Assembly: GCA_964468405.1 (NCBI GenBank)
Contig: CAYXTC010000001.1
Location: 1-46,043 of the forward strand
Length of the DNA stretch: 46,043 nt
Direction of reading: 5' to 3'
Origin: CAYXTC01 sp964468405
GTDB lineage: Bacteria > Patescibacteriota > Minisyncoccia > Minisyncoccales > GWA2-38-27
Both the position numbers and the translations under genes were made by a program. A model generated the notes under the pieces. That model was not told where the DNA came from. It was given only the letters and a program-made list of their open reading frames with translations, and searched no databases. This document shows, piece after piece, positions 25,108-32,724 of this stretch; the first letter of the stretch is position 1, and each line of letters starts with the position of its first letter.

Positions 25108-26181
25108 TTATCCCAGCATCCTTATGGCCATGCCAATTATGGCTACCACTACACCGATAACCCAAAATCTCATTGTTATCTTGTAATGAGGCCATCCTTT
25201 AGCTTCAAAATGGTGATGGATAGGGGCTGCCAAAAAGAGCTTCTTCTTCCTTATTTTTCGAGAAAGCAGCTGAAGTATCACAGATCCCGATTCTATTACC
25301 AAAAGAAAACCGATTATGGGGAGAACCAAAATAGAATCTGTAAGAAAAGCCACTACAGTCAGGGCACAACATAGGCCCAAAATCCCGGTTTCTCCCATAT
25401 AGAATCTGGCAGGAGGAATATTAAACCACAAAAAGGCTAAAATAGCCCCGGTAATGACAATACAAAAAGCAGCAAGATCTATTTGTCCCTGAAAGAAAGC
25501 AATCCCGCCAAAGGCTGCAAAAATAACGGCGAAAACCCCGCCGGCCAGTCCGTCCAGACCGTCTATTACCCCACTGCTGTAAGTGGCCATGGTTACCAAA
25601 ACAAAAAGGGGCAAATACCACAATCCCAAGAAGATATCTCCATTCCCGGGGATATGAATTGTGCTGTATCCCAGTTTGTAATAAAACCACCATCCGCCGA
25701 CAATCCCGATCAAGGCCACTAGTATAAGGCGGTATCTTAATCTTAAACCTCCTGCGATATACTTTCCTTTCCCTTTTACCTGAAGAAAGTCATCCGCCAA
25801 ACCCACTAAAGAAGCAGACACTAAAGCAAAAAGAGGCAGCCAGGTCTGGCCCCTGCTTAAAAAGTTTAACTTATCCAGCCACCAGGCATCAGTAAACCTT
25901 GCCACAAAAGAAACAAAGAAGGCGAGAAACAAAACAGTGATCCAGATCAAAAGTCCGCCCATTCTGGGGACTCTTCTTTCTTCTTCCCCGTGAAACTTCT
26001 GAAAAATAGGAAGGCCCTTGCCGTCTATTGACTTATCCCGCACCTTTTTTCTCCAGAGGCCGTGTTTGTACAGAAACCTAGTCAAGGCCGGAGTCAGCCA
26101 AAAGGCCAGCAAAAAACCGGCGGCTCCCAATGAAAAAACCTTGATAGCGCTGATTGTTATTTGTCCGATATTAAAATCCAT
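25108..26181 (-). CDS. mraY: Phospho-N-acetylmuramoyl-pentapeptide transferase MraY
   Basis: The 357-aa polytopic enzyme of about ten helices makes lipid I from UDP-MurNAc-pentapeptide and undecaprenyl phosphate. Signature sites are LADDFLQVKGKGKYI, the catalytic IDGLDGLAGG loop, and the C-terminal HHHFEAKGWPHYKI. It overlaps the dacA start of reading by 11 nt at their junction, so it is the last gene of aspS-micro ORF-dacA-mraY. Confidence 0.97.
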   Translation of the reverse strand: MDFNIGQITISAIKVFSLGAAGFLLAFWLTPALTRFLYKHGLWRKKVRDKSIDGKGLPIFQKFHGEEERRVPRMGGLLIWITVLFLAFFVSFVARFTDAWWLDKLNFLSRGQTWLPLFALVSASLVGLADDFLQVKGKGKYIAGGLRLRYRLILVALIGIVGGWWFYYKLGYSTIHIPGNGDIFLGLWYLPLFVLVTMATYSSGVIDGLDGLAGGVFAVIFAAFGGIAFFQGQIDLAAFCIVITGAILAFLWFNIPPARFYMGETGILGLCCALTVVAFLTDSILVLPIIGFLLVIESGSVILQLLSRKIRKKKLFLAAPIHHHFEAKGWPHYKITMRFWVIGVVVAIIGMAIRMLG

Positions 26182-27139
26182 CGATTTTTTTAATAATCTC
26201 CCTCATTTCTTCAAAACGATTATCAGAGCCCATAACTACATTGATATAATATCTATTATGAGAATCTTTTAATAGCACCAGTAGACACCCTTTAGCCGAA
26301 GGCGTCCAACCCGTCTTCCCTCCTACTATCTCGGGGATTTCGTCTATCAGTTTATTTGTGTTCTCCGGAATAAAATAACGGACCCCGCCCCTCTCATCCA
26401 CTACCTCCCAGGAACGAAGAGAAGTTATTTCAAAAATGCCGGGCTCTGCTTCAAGAATGTATCTGGCAAGTTCTGCCATGTCTCGGGCAGTAGAATAATT
26501 TATAGGCGCTTTAATATCGTCAGGATCAAGCCCTGTAGGGTTAGCAAAAAAGGTGTTATCTAGTCCGATTTCTTTTGCTTTCTTGTTCATTAATTCTACA
26601 AACCTGTCTTTTCCTATTACTTGAGACAGAGCGTAAGCCGCGTCATTGCTAGATTCTAAAAGCGCGATATAGAGAAGGTTTTTAACGGAAAACTCTTCCC
26701 CTGCTACAAGTGGCTTGAATTTCGACTCCCCCTCCTGGCCGACTGCTTCTTCGGAAATCCTTACTTTATCATTAAAATTATAGATATCTTTTAGGTCAAG
26801 TACGACAAGAGAGGTCATTAATTTAGTCAGAGAGGCAATAGGATATACCTTTTGAGAATCCTTTTCAAATAAAATCTTCTGCTTACCTTTCTCTATAACC
26901 AGCGACAACGCAGAACGAGCCCCTATATTCACCTCTTCTATTTCGGGCCTGTTGCGCTCCCTTGCTATTTTTACCTCTTTCTCTAGGACTACTTGATTCA
27001 AATCCGCAGAAAGAACATGGGGGTCTTTGGAAATCTGGTACCAATACAAAAAGTTTTCGGTCTCACCGGCCAAAGCATTCATCGCCCACCAAAAAGGCAG
27101 GCTTAAAACCAAAGTAGCCAACAAAATTTTTGCTTTCAT
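26171..27139 (-). CDS. dacA: D-alanyl-D-alanine carboxypeptidase (DacA-type PBP)
   Basis: The 322-aa penicillin-binding protein trims the terminal D-Ala of peptidoglycan. It has an N-terminal signal or anchor (1-25) and the three catalytic motifs SLTK (SxxK), SSN (SxN) and KTG. It lacks the C-terminal PBP5 domain and amphipathic anchor of larger relatives, so attachment must be by the N-terminus. The ATG lies 7 nt after the micro ORF ends. Confidence 0.95.
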   Translation of the reverse strand: MKAKILLATLVLSLPFWWAMNALAGETENFLYWYQISKDPHVLSADLNQVVLEKEVKIARERNRPEIEEVNIGARSALSLVIEKGKQKILFEKDSQKVYPIASLTKLMTSLVVLDLKDIYNFNDKVRISEEAVGQEGESKFKPLVAGEEFSVKNLLYIALLESSNDAAYALSQVIGKDRFVELMNKKAKEIGLDNTFFANPTGLDPDDIKAPINYSTARDMAELARYILEAEPGIFEITSLRSWEVVDERGGVRYFIPENTNKLIDEIPEIVGGKTGWTPSAKGCLLVLLKDSHNRYYINVVMGSDNRFEEMREIIKKIDGF

Positions 27140-27145
27140 TTTCTA

Positions 27146-27244
27146 TTAAAAAAGGAAATATATGCCCATAATGTTCACAAGAAATATTCCCATGAGCATT
27201 ATGGAAGACTCTGTTTCCAGAGAGAGAAAACTTTCCTGGTTCAT
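27146..27244 (-). CDS. 32-aa single-span micro-protein between aspS and dacA
   Basis: A 33-codon ORF begins with an ATG that overlaps the aspS stop as ATGA and ends 6 nt before dacA. The predicted product starts MNQESFLSLETESS and then has one hydrophobic helix of about 18 residues to the C-terminus (MLMGIFLVNIMGIYFLF). Overlap coupling, exact packing between two genes and the clear helix argue that it is real. I do not recognise it. It could be a membrane micro-protein acting with the wall enzymes downstream, or a spacer ORF used only for translational coupling. Confidence 0.6.
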   Translation of the reverse strand: MNQESFLSLETESSIMLMGIFLVNIMGIYFLF

Positions 27245-28641
27245 GATTTTTTCTTCTTATCTATTTTTATCTTCAACTCTTTTAATTGCTCTTTGGAAAT
27301 TTCAGCAGGGGCTTCCATCATAAGGTCTCTGTTGTCCCCTGTCTTGGGAAAGGCCATAACTTCTCTCACGCTTTCTTCGTTTAGAAGGATAGATAAAAAC
27401 CTATCAATACCTGGAGCATTGCCCCCATGAGGAGGAACCCCGTATTCAAAGGCCCCCAAGAGATGACCGAATTTATTTCTAATGTCTTCTTTTTTATGGC
27501 CTAAAATTTCAAAAACAGCCTCTAGCATCTCAGGCTTGTAGGACCTTAGACTTCCTCCCCCTATTTCCACTCCATTGAGCACAAAATCATACTGGTGAGC
27601 CATTATTTTAGAAGGGTCTTTTTTCATCTTCTCTATATCTTCTGTTTGAGGCCTAGTAAAGGGATGATGGGGTGTTTCCCATTTTTTTTCTTTATCGTCC
27701 CATTCGAACATGGGAAAGTCCACGATAAAACAAAAGGCGAGTTCTTCAGGATCTTCTTTATTCTTCCTTATATCCGGTTTATCTGAATTATACTTTTTCA
27801 TTGCTTCAGAATAAGCGATTCTGGGAAAGGGTGTTTTTTGTATCTTCTTCTCCGGAAAAAGCTCTTTAACCAAGTTAATAAATAGTTTCTCCGTTAAGTC
27901 CAGAATATCCTCTGTCTCCACGAAAGACATTTCAAAATCTAATTGAGTAAATTCTGCCTGCCGGTCAGCCCTGGGATCCTCATCCCTGAAACATCTTGCA
28001 ATCTGAAAGTATTTTTCAAATCCCGCTACCTGTAATAGCTGTTTGTACTGCTGAGGAGACTGAGGGAGAGCATAAAACCTGCCGGGCTGTAATCTTGAAG
28101 GAACCACAAAATCCCTTGCTCCTTCCGGAGTTGATTTTGTAAGAACCGGGGTGGCAATTTCCACAAAACCCTCCTTGACCATATACTCTCTCATAAACCG
28201 AATTGCTCGGGCTCTTGTTTCCATATTCTTTTTAAGGCGGCTTCTTCGCAAGTCAAGATAGCGATATTTCAGCCTCTTTTCCTCTGAAATCTCGTATCCG
28301 TCTTTGGAGATAGAAAAGGGCAGGGTTTTAGCCCTAGAAAGAATCTTAAGATTTTTGACCTCCATCTCTACTGAGCCCGTTTCTAGGTTGGGATTGGCCA
28401 TTTTAGCCGGTCTTTTGGAAACAGCGCCGTTAGCTTCGATCACCCATTCGGGCCTTACCTCTTTGGCTGTCTGATAAGCCTCTTTATTGTCGGGAGAGCA
28501 CACCAATTGCAAAACCCCCTTTTTGTCCCTGAGGTCTATAAAAATAATCTTTCCATGAGATCTAATGGTTTCTGCCCACCCACATACTTTTATCTCCCCC
28601 CCTATGTTTTTAGTTGATTGAGAAGTGTAAGATCTTTTCAT
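27241..28641 (-). CDS. aspS: Aspartyl-tRNA synthetase, bacterial type lacking the GAD insertion
   Basis: The 466-aa class II AspRS charges tRNA-Asp and perhaps tRNA-Asn. It has an OB fold (1-110), RYLDLRR, motif 2 FRDEDPRADRQAEFTQLD, and the C-terminal GVPPHGGNAPGIDRF block, all of bacterial type. The roughly 130-residue GAD insertion of bacterial enzymes (usual total about 590 aa) is absent: PDIRKNKEDPEE runs straight into the VDFPMFEWD block. It heads the operon with dacA and mraY. A TATAAT box lies 16 nt before ATG 28641. Confidence 0.96.
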   Translation of the reverse strand: MKRSYTSQSTKNIGGEIKVCGWAETIRSHGKIIFIDLRDKKGVLQLVCSPDNKEAYQTAKEVRPEWVIEANGAVSKRPAKMANPNLETGSVEMEVKNLKILSRAKTLPFSISKDGYEISEEKRLKYRYLDLRRSRLKKNMETRARAIRFMREYMVKEGFVEIATPVLTKSTPEGARDFVVPSRLQPGRFYALPQSPQQYKQLLQVAGFEKYFQIARCFRDEDPRADRQAEFTQLDFEMSFVETEDILDLTEKLFINLVKELFPEKKIQKTPFPRIAYSEAMKKYNSDKPDIRKNKEDPEELAFCFIVDFPMFEWDDKEKKWETPHHPFTRPQTEDIEKMKKDPSKIMAHQYDFVLNGVEIGGGSLRSYKPEMLEAVFEILGHKKEDIRNKFGHLLGAFEYGVPPHGGNAPGIDRFLSILLNEESVREVMAFPKTGDNRDLMMEAPAEISKEQLKELKIKIDKKKKS

Positions 28642-28657
28642 TTTTCATAATTTGTTA

Positions 28658-28663
28658 ATTATA
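28658..28663 (-). promoter_or_regulatory. -10 element of the aspS operon
   Basis: Perfect TATAAT; the -35 region is weak. A first ATG (28650) between it and the aspS start opens a 12-codon frame overlapping aspS, which may or may not be used. Confidence 0.5.
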
Positions 28664-28779
28664 GCGATTACCCTGTGTTGGAAAATGAGGTAAGAAACCG
28701 AGAGGTTTCTTAATCTGGGGGTCGGGGTAATTGCCTTCTACTAATTATAGCAAATAGAAATAATTTGAGAAGGAAACCC

Positions 28780-28808
28780 TTGACAAGCCTGAATAAATAT
28801 GTTAATAT
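28780..28808 (+). promoter_or_regulatory. Promoter of the small lipoprotein gene
   Basis: TTGACA (28780-28785), 17-bp spacer, TAATAT (28803-28808). The 28642-28779 stretch before it holds no other gene that I can support. Confidence 0.75.
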
Positions 28809-28854
28809 GCAAATAGAATAAAGTTTCTTTAACAACAAACCAAGGAGTCTAGAA

Positions 28855-29064
28855 ATGCGAAATATAATCGTTGTCTTGGCAGTGTGTGTCGTTTTGGTGC
28901 TCGGGGGATGTGAGGCCGCTAAGAAAGTCGGTGGCGCCTTCGCCACCGCAGGCAAGGCCACGGCTGCTGGCACAGTTACTGCCGGCAAGGCCGTAGGCAA
29001 GGCCGGCGAGACGGTGGGCAAGACAGTTGCCAAACCCTTCACCGAAGACGACCAAGACGACTAG
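28855..29064 (+). CDS. Small GC-rich lipoprotein with repetitive Ala/Gly/Lys/Thr tail
   Basis: The 69-aa product has a signal peptide ending in lipobox LGGC (Cys19), so it should be lipid-anchored outside the membrane. The mature part is low-complexity, rich in A, G, K, T and V (repeats of TAGKA and VGKAG), and ends in acidic DDQDD. It resembles entericidin-like or other short cationic lipoproteins only in style. The ribosome binding site AAGGAG and the strong promoter predict high expression. Its coding DNA is visibly richer in GC than its neighbours. Function unknown. Confidence 0.75.
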   Translation: MRNIIVVLAVCVVLVLGGCEAAKKVGGAFATAGKATAAGTVTAGKAVGKAGETVGKTVAKPFTEDDQDD

Positions 29065-29079
29065 TTCTTTCATCAACAA

Positions 29080-29109
29080 AGCGCAGGCAAAACCCCTGCG
29101 CTTTTTTTA
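29080..29109 (+). terminator. Terminator of the lipoprotein gene
   Basis: 8-bp stem AGCGCAGG/CCTGCGCT with a 7-nt loop, then seven T. Confidence 0.9.
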
Positions 29110-29138
29110 TTGACAAACAAGGCTCTCTGGGTTATTTT
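29110..29138 (+). promoter_or_regulatory. Promoter of the 92-aa membrane protein gene
   Basis: TTGACA (29110-29115), 17-bp spacer, TATTTT (29133-29138). The -35 box begins right after the T-run of the preceding terminator. Confidence 0.65.
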
Positions 29139-29171
29139 AAAGAAGGTACTTTTCAAAACAAAGGAGAGAAA

Positions 29172-29450
29172 ATGAGAGAATTAAAATCGCCGGTACGTAT
29201 TATTATTGCTTTACTGTTTTTTCTCTTTTTCTTTGTCGGGGCCCTGATGGCATGTATTATGGCTCTTCTACCGCGCTTCAGAACCCCTTTGGTCATCCTC
29301 TGGACCGCAATTATATTGGCAACAATTTTTTTGATCGTAGCATTCTGGACTTTTATTAAGATAAGAAAAAAGAGGAAACGAAAGTTCCTAAGAAGGTTCG
29401 CCCGAAACCATCATATTCCCCGTCATCTTAAGGCTGGTTCTTCTCTCTAA
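29172..29450 (+). CDS. Small two-helix membrane protein
   Basis: The 92-aa product has two hydrophobic helices (about 10-33 and 40-62) and a strongly basic C-terminal tail (KIRKKRKRKFLRRF). The basic tail should face the cytoplasm and may contact nucleic acid or phospholipid. An AAGGAG site precedes the ATG. It is not a recognised family. It is transcribed alone, with its own promoter and a terminator shared with the convergent micro ORF. Confidence 0.7.
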   Translation: MRELKSPVRIIIALLFFLFFFVGALMACIMALLPRFRTPLVILWTAIILATIFLIVAFWTFIKIRKKRKRKFLRRFARNHHIPRHLKAGSSL

Positions 29451-29453
29451 TCA

Positions 29454-29480
29454 AAAAGCTCTGTCAGTGACAGAGCTTTT
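29454..29480. terminator. Bidirectional terminator
   Basis: Perfect 12-bp inverted repeat AAAAGCTCTGTC/GACAGAGCTTTT with a 3-nt loop. It lies between two converging small genes and is flanked by A and T runs on both sides. Confidence 0.9.
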
Positions 29481-29493
29481 ATGTTTTCGCTTT

Positions 29494-29658
29494 TTAAGCG
29501 GATGGGGGTGATTGTGGTTCCTGAGGCGGGGTCTGCGGGCCTGATCCTGGTCCCTCCGGTCCCTGAGGAGGCTTTTTAGAACCCCCCTTCTTGCTTAGCA
29601 GGATTACAACAGCGGCTACGACCACCACGGCAATTATTATCCAAACTATGGTTGACAT
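29494..29658 (-). CDS. 54-aa single-span protein with Pro/Gly/Gln-rich tail
   Basis: ATG 29658 opens a 54-codon frame. The N-terminal helix (STIVWIIIAVVVVAAVVILL) is followed by KKGG and a proline-rich tail with repeats of GP and PQ, ending SPPSA. The shape is a membrane-anchored extended peptide; orientation is uncertain. It ends just before the bidirectional terminator, which supports it as a true gene. Not a recognised family. Confidence 0.65.
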   Translation of the reverse strand: MSTIVWIIIAVVVVAAVVILLSKKGGSKKPPQGPEGPGSGPQTPPQEPQSPPSA

Positions 29659-29756
29659 GATGTTTTTATTTTAAGGACTTTTAATCGACCTTATTTCATT
29701 TCCTAAATCTATTCTCTCTCAAATCCCCCTTTCTGTCAAACTTTCTGTGTGGAAAA

Positions 29757-31061
29757 CTAAATTTCCTCTTTTATATTATAAATATCGCCAGCTCCCATAA
29801 TTATCAAAACATCATTGTTTTTCAGATTCTTTCTAAGATAAGAGGTTATCTTTCCTTGTCCCAAGTATTTAACGTTATCCTTAGCCACAGAAGATACCAT
29901 CTTTTCGGCGCTTACTCCTAATTTCTTCTCTTCCCTGCCTGCTACATTATAGATATCTGTAATTATTATCTCATCAACCGGGGCTTGTGAGATAACTCTA
30001 ACAAAATCGTTAAATAAATAGTAGGTTCTCTGAATCTGGTGGGGCTGAAAAATACAAAAGATCTTTTTTTGAGGGAATTTTTCTCTGGCAGCAGATAAAG
30101 TGGCTTTTAACTCTGTAGGATGGTGGCCATAATCCGAAACCAAAGTAATCTTTTTGGAATCAATGTTTTTTTCTTCTATCTCAAACCTACGCCAGCTTCC
30201 TTGATACTGGCTGAGGGCCCTAAGGGTGAGTTCGTCCTCAATCCTTAAAAAACGGGAAACCGCCAGAACAGAAAGGGCGTTGTATATATTGTGTTCTCCC
30301 GGCACCCTTAAAACCTTTTTTAGGATTTCTTTTTCTTTTTGTTTAATAGAAAAATATTTTACTCTCTGGGCAGGGAAATCTGCTACTATTTTCTTGATAT
30401 TCTTATCTTCTTGGTTGGCTACTAAAAGGCCTGTAGCTGGCAGCCTATTAATATATTTTTTGAAAGTTTTTAAAATACTGCTTAGATCCTTATAAAAATC
30501 AAGGTGCTCCTTTTCAATATTAGTCAAAACTATTATCTGGGGGGAGTAATTCAAAAAGGAGGCCCGCCATTCGTCCGCTTCTATCACCAAATATCGGCTT
30601 TCCCCTGCTCTGAAATTTTTATCTCCAAACTCTTTAAGTTTGGTGCCTAAAATAACGGTAGGGTCTAGGCCCGCCCTTTCCATAACCAAAGAAAGCATAG
30701 CGCAGGTCGTGCTTTTCCCGTGAGTGCCGGATACGGCAATAGTATAGTACTCCTTGGCAATCTCCCCCAACGCCTCTGGATAACTTAATGTTTTAAGACC
30801 TGCTTTCCGGGCTTTTTCCAGTTCAGGATTATCCCAAGAAACTGCCGGGCTGTGCACCACTAAGTCAACACCCTCTTTAATATTGGAAGAGGAATGAGGA
30901 CCGGTTGATATATCAACCCCCTCCCCTTCAAGGGCTTGGGTAATCTCAGAAGAAACCAAGTCAGACCCGGAAACCTCCTCTCCTTTACTCAAAAAATAGC
31001 GGGCAAGAGCGCTCACTCCTATTCCTCCTACCCCTATAAAATGAATTTTCTTTATGCTCAT
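29757..31061 (-). CDS. murC: UDP-N-acetylmuramate--L-alanine ligase MurC
   Basis: The 434-aa Mur ligase adds L-Ala to UDP-MurNAc, the first amino acid of the stem peptide. It has the N-terminal HFIGVGGIGVSALAR loop, the ATP loop SGTHGKSTTCA, TNIEKEHLDFY and DYGHHPTELKATL, all typical of MurC. It overlaps thpR by 4 nt and is away from the other mur genes. Confidence 0.97.
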   Translation of the reverse strand: MSIKKIHFIGVGGIGVSALARYFLSKGEEVSGSDLVSSEITQALEGEGVDISTGPHSSSNIKEGVDLVVHSPAVSWDNPELEKARKAGLKTLSYPEALGEIAKEYYTIAVSGTHGKSTTCAMLSLVMERAGLDPTVILGTKLKEFGDKNFRAGESRYLVIEADEWRASFLNYSPQIIVLTNIEKEHLDFYKDLSSILKTFKKYINRLPATGLLVANQEDKNIKKIVADFPAQRVKYFSIKQKEKEILKKVLRVPGEHNIYNALSVLAVSRFLRIEDELTLRALSQYQGSWRRFEIEEKNIDSKKITLVSDYGHHPTELKATLSAAREKFPQKKIFCIFQPHQIQRTYYLFNDFVRVISQAPVDEIIITDIYNVAGREEKKLGVSAEKMVSSVAKDNVKYLGQGKITSYLRKNLKNNDVLIIMGAGDIYNIKEEI

Positions 31062-31627
31062 TTTTCTTGTTCTAAGGGAAAGCTTTCCAGAACGAGATAA
31101 TCAGGACCCCCTCTTTTAAGTTTACTTTCCATTACCTCAAAAGAGTTTACCCGGAAAGAAAGGTCAATGTTTTTCTCGACCTCGGGCCTGTCTTCTGGTT
31201 CTATGCCCTGCCAATCCCATTTTCTTATTCTGGCCAAAGTAATATGGGGGCGGACGTCTCCGGTTTTTCTCCTTCGGTCATCGCTCTCTCCTAAAGATCC
31301 TTCTACGCTTCTTTTTAAATCAGAAAAAGGCCCTCCCTTCTCCCCTATTGCCCATATCATTTTGGGGATCTTTCTGTCTGGCGGAGCATAGCAGGTTTTT
31401 ACTAGTTTTATTTCAAAAGGCTTCTCTCTAGAGGCCACTTCCTGGGCTTGCTGACATACCTTAAAAACTTCATCGTCTTCCATATATCCCAAAAAACTCA
31501 AAGTTATATGAAAATTCTCGGGTTTGGTCCATTTGGCAGGGAGATCCTGCCATTCCTGTTTTAAAGAAACGAGTTTCTTTTTTACTCCCGCAGGAAGGTT
31601 TACTGCTAGAAAAATTCTTTTTTTCAT
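31058..31627 (-). CDS. thpR: RNA 2',3'-cyclic phosphodiesterase (2H family)
   Basis: The 189-aa 2H phosphoesterase has two HxT motifs, FHITLSFLG and PHITLARI, which make the active site for opening 2',3'-cyclic phosphate RNA ends (former LigT). The length is normal. Its ATG lies 6 nt after a TAAGAT box and it is coupled to murC by ATGA. The operon partner has no clear functional link. Confidence 0.93.
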   Translation of the reverse strand: MKKRIFLAVNLPAGVKKKLVSLKQEWQDLPAKWTKPENFHITLSFLGYMEDDEVFKVCQQAQEVASREKPFEIKLVKTCYAPPDRKIPKMIWAIGEKGGPFSDLKRSVEGSLGESDDRRRKTGDVRPHITLARIRKWDWQGIEPEDRPEVEKNIDLSFRVNSFEVMESKLKRGGPDYLVLESFPLEQEK

Positions 31628-31633
31628 ACCCTT

Positions 31634-31661
31634 ATCTTAACAAAAAATATCTAATAATCAA
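31634..31661 (-). promoter_or_regulatory. Promoter of thpR-murC
   Basis: TTGATT (31656-31661), 16-bp spacer, TAAGAT (31634-31639), 6 nt before the thpR ATG. Its -35 box touches the -35 box of the divergent promoter. Confidence 0.65.
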
Positions 31662-31689
31662 TTGACATAAAAACTGACTGCTATACTAT
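31662..31689 (+). promoter_or_regulatory. Promoter of the internally duplicated protein gene
   Basis: TTGACA (31662-31667), 16-bp spacer, TACTAT (31684-31689). The leader is about 35-40 nt with AAGGA before the ATG. Confidence 0.7.
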
Positions 31690-31731
31690 CAGAATAAGAA
31701 GATAGGTCTTTTAAAACAGAAAGGATCAACT

Positions 31732-32364
31732 ATGATAAGGCCCGCAAAGAACAGCCTCGTTTTGGTAAGAAAAGACGACCCGGCCAAACCGGATGAATTC
31801 TTCTTCGCTTTAGTAGACGAAGTAATGAGTCCCAGAGAAAAGGGATATTGGGTAATAAATCAGGAAGGAGACCGACGTTTGGCCCTCCCCGAACAAGTTA
31901 TCCCGATAATAAACACCGATGGCTCCTTCAAGAATCCTCGCAAGGCAGTAGAAAAGCTTTATCCTGAGATAATAAGCATGCTGGTAAGAACCTTTTATGT
32001 CCAAAAGGCGACAGACACCCTTTTCCGGCTTATCAAAGAAGGTAGTTTGGTAATTGTCTTGCCCGGCGGAAAAATAACAGAAGCCCAGTGGGGCATTGTT
32101 TTAGGAAAGAAGATTAATTCCTGCGAGGTCAGCATCGGCCGTTCCTTTGTGAGAAGACCTCGAAAAATTCTGATTACTCCGGAACAACTAATCCCCGTTA
32201 TCAACACCAATCTGGAAACAAAAAACCCGCTCAAGGCACTCCGAAAGAAATGGGGAGAGATACTGATGTATCTCATCCTCAGGTTTTATACCCAAAGAGG
32301 CTCTCAGGCCACCAGAAAACTTCTGGCTGCTTTATCCAGCATTGATAAAAACATGATTCCTTAA
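31732..32364 (+). CDS. Unknown protein made of two tandem repeats
   Basis: The 210-aa soluble protein consists of two related units of about 95 residues (8-100 and 105-201). Matching pieces are SLVLV with SLVIV, LPEQVIPIINT with TPEQLIPVINT, FKNPRKAVEKL with TKNPLKALRKK, and RTFYVQ with LRFYTQ. Each unit looks like a small beta barrel followed by two helices. No catalytic motif stands out. It has its own promoter, ribosome binding site and terminator. The internal duplication is clear; the function is unknown. Confidence 0.8.
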   Translation: MIRPAKNSLVLVRKDDPAKPDEFFFALVDEVMSPREKGYWVINQEGDRRLALPEQVIPIINTDGSFKNPRKAVEKLYPEIISMLVRTFYVQKATDTLFRLIKEGSLVIVLPGGKITEAQWGIVLGKKINSCEVSIGRSFVRRPRKILITPEQLIPVINTNLETKNPLKALRKKWGEILMYLILRFYTQRGSQATRKLLAALSSIDKNMIP

Positions 32365-32366
32365 AA

Positions 32367-32400
32367 AGCCCAGGTTCTCTGAATCTGGGCTCTTTTATTT
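32367..32400 (+). terminator. Terminator of the duplicated protein gene
   Basis: 11-bp stem AGCCCAGGTTC/GAATCTGGGCT with one G-T pair and a 3-nt loop, then TCTTTTATTT. Confidence 0.88.
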
Positions 32401-32427
32401 GCGAAAGAAGAGTTAAAGAAGTAGAAT
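32399..32427 (+). promoter_or_regulatory. Probable promoter of the 96-aa ORF and lyase-domain gene
   Basis: TTGCGA (32399-32404), 17-bp spacer, TAGAAT (32422-32427), 6 nt before the ATG, so the mRNA would be leaderless. Confidence 0.5.
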
Positions 32428-32433
32428 TAAGTA

Positions 32434-32724
32434 ATGAAACTTCCTTTAAAAAAACCATTGCCAGATAATATCTATAACCTCATGAGAAGACTGGGGTATA
32501 AAATGCAATACCGAAAAGGAGATCAGATTTCTTTCGTAAGACCGCTCGACTCTTCGGGCTTTCCCAGATTCCACATCTACTTTAAAGAAAATGTCATAAC
32601 TCTTCACCTTGATCAAAAACGTCCTGTTTACCGGGGAAGCCCATCCCACAGTGGAGAATACGAGGGCGAAACAGTAACAAGGGAGGCGGAAAGAATAAAC
32701 AAAACAATCAATGAAGAAAGATAA
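32434..32724 (+). CDS. Small conserved-looking unknown protein
   Basis: The 96-aa product is soluble and begins MKLPLKKPLPDNIYNLMRR. Its core has several residues that look conserved in kind: SFVRPL, PRFHIYF, LHLDQKRPVY, and SHSGEYEGE, followed by a helix. The His-rich, Asp-rich core could bind metal, but no family name comes to mind. The 3' end overlaps the next gene by 14 nt, so they are an operon. Confidence 0.7.
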   Translation: MKLPLKKPLPDNIYNLMRRLGYKMQYRKGDQISFVRPLDSSGFPRFHIYFKENVITLHLDQKRPVYRGSPSHSGEYEGETVTREAERINKTINEER

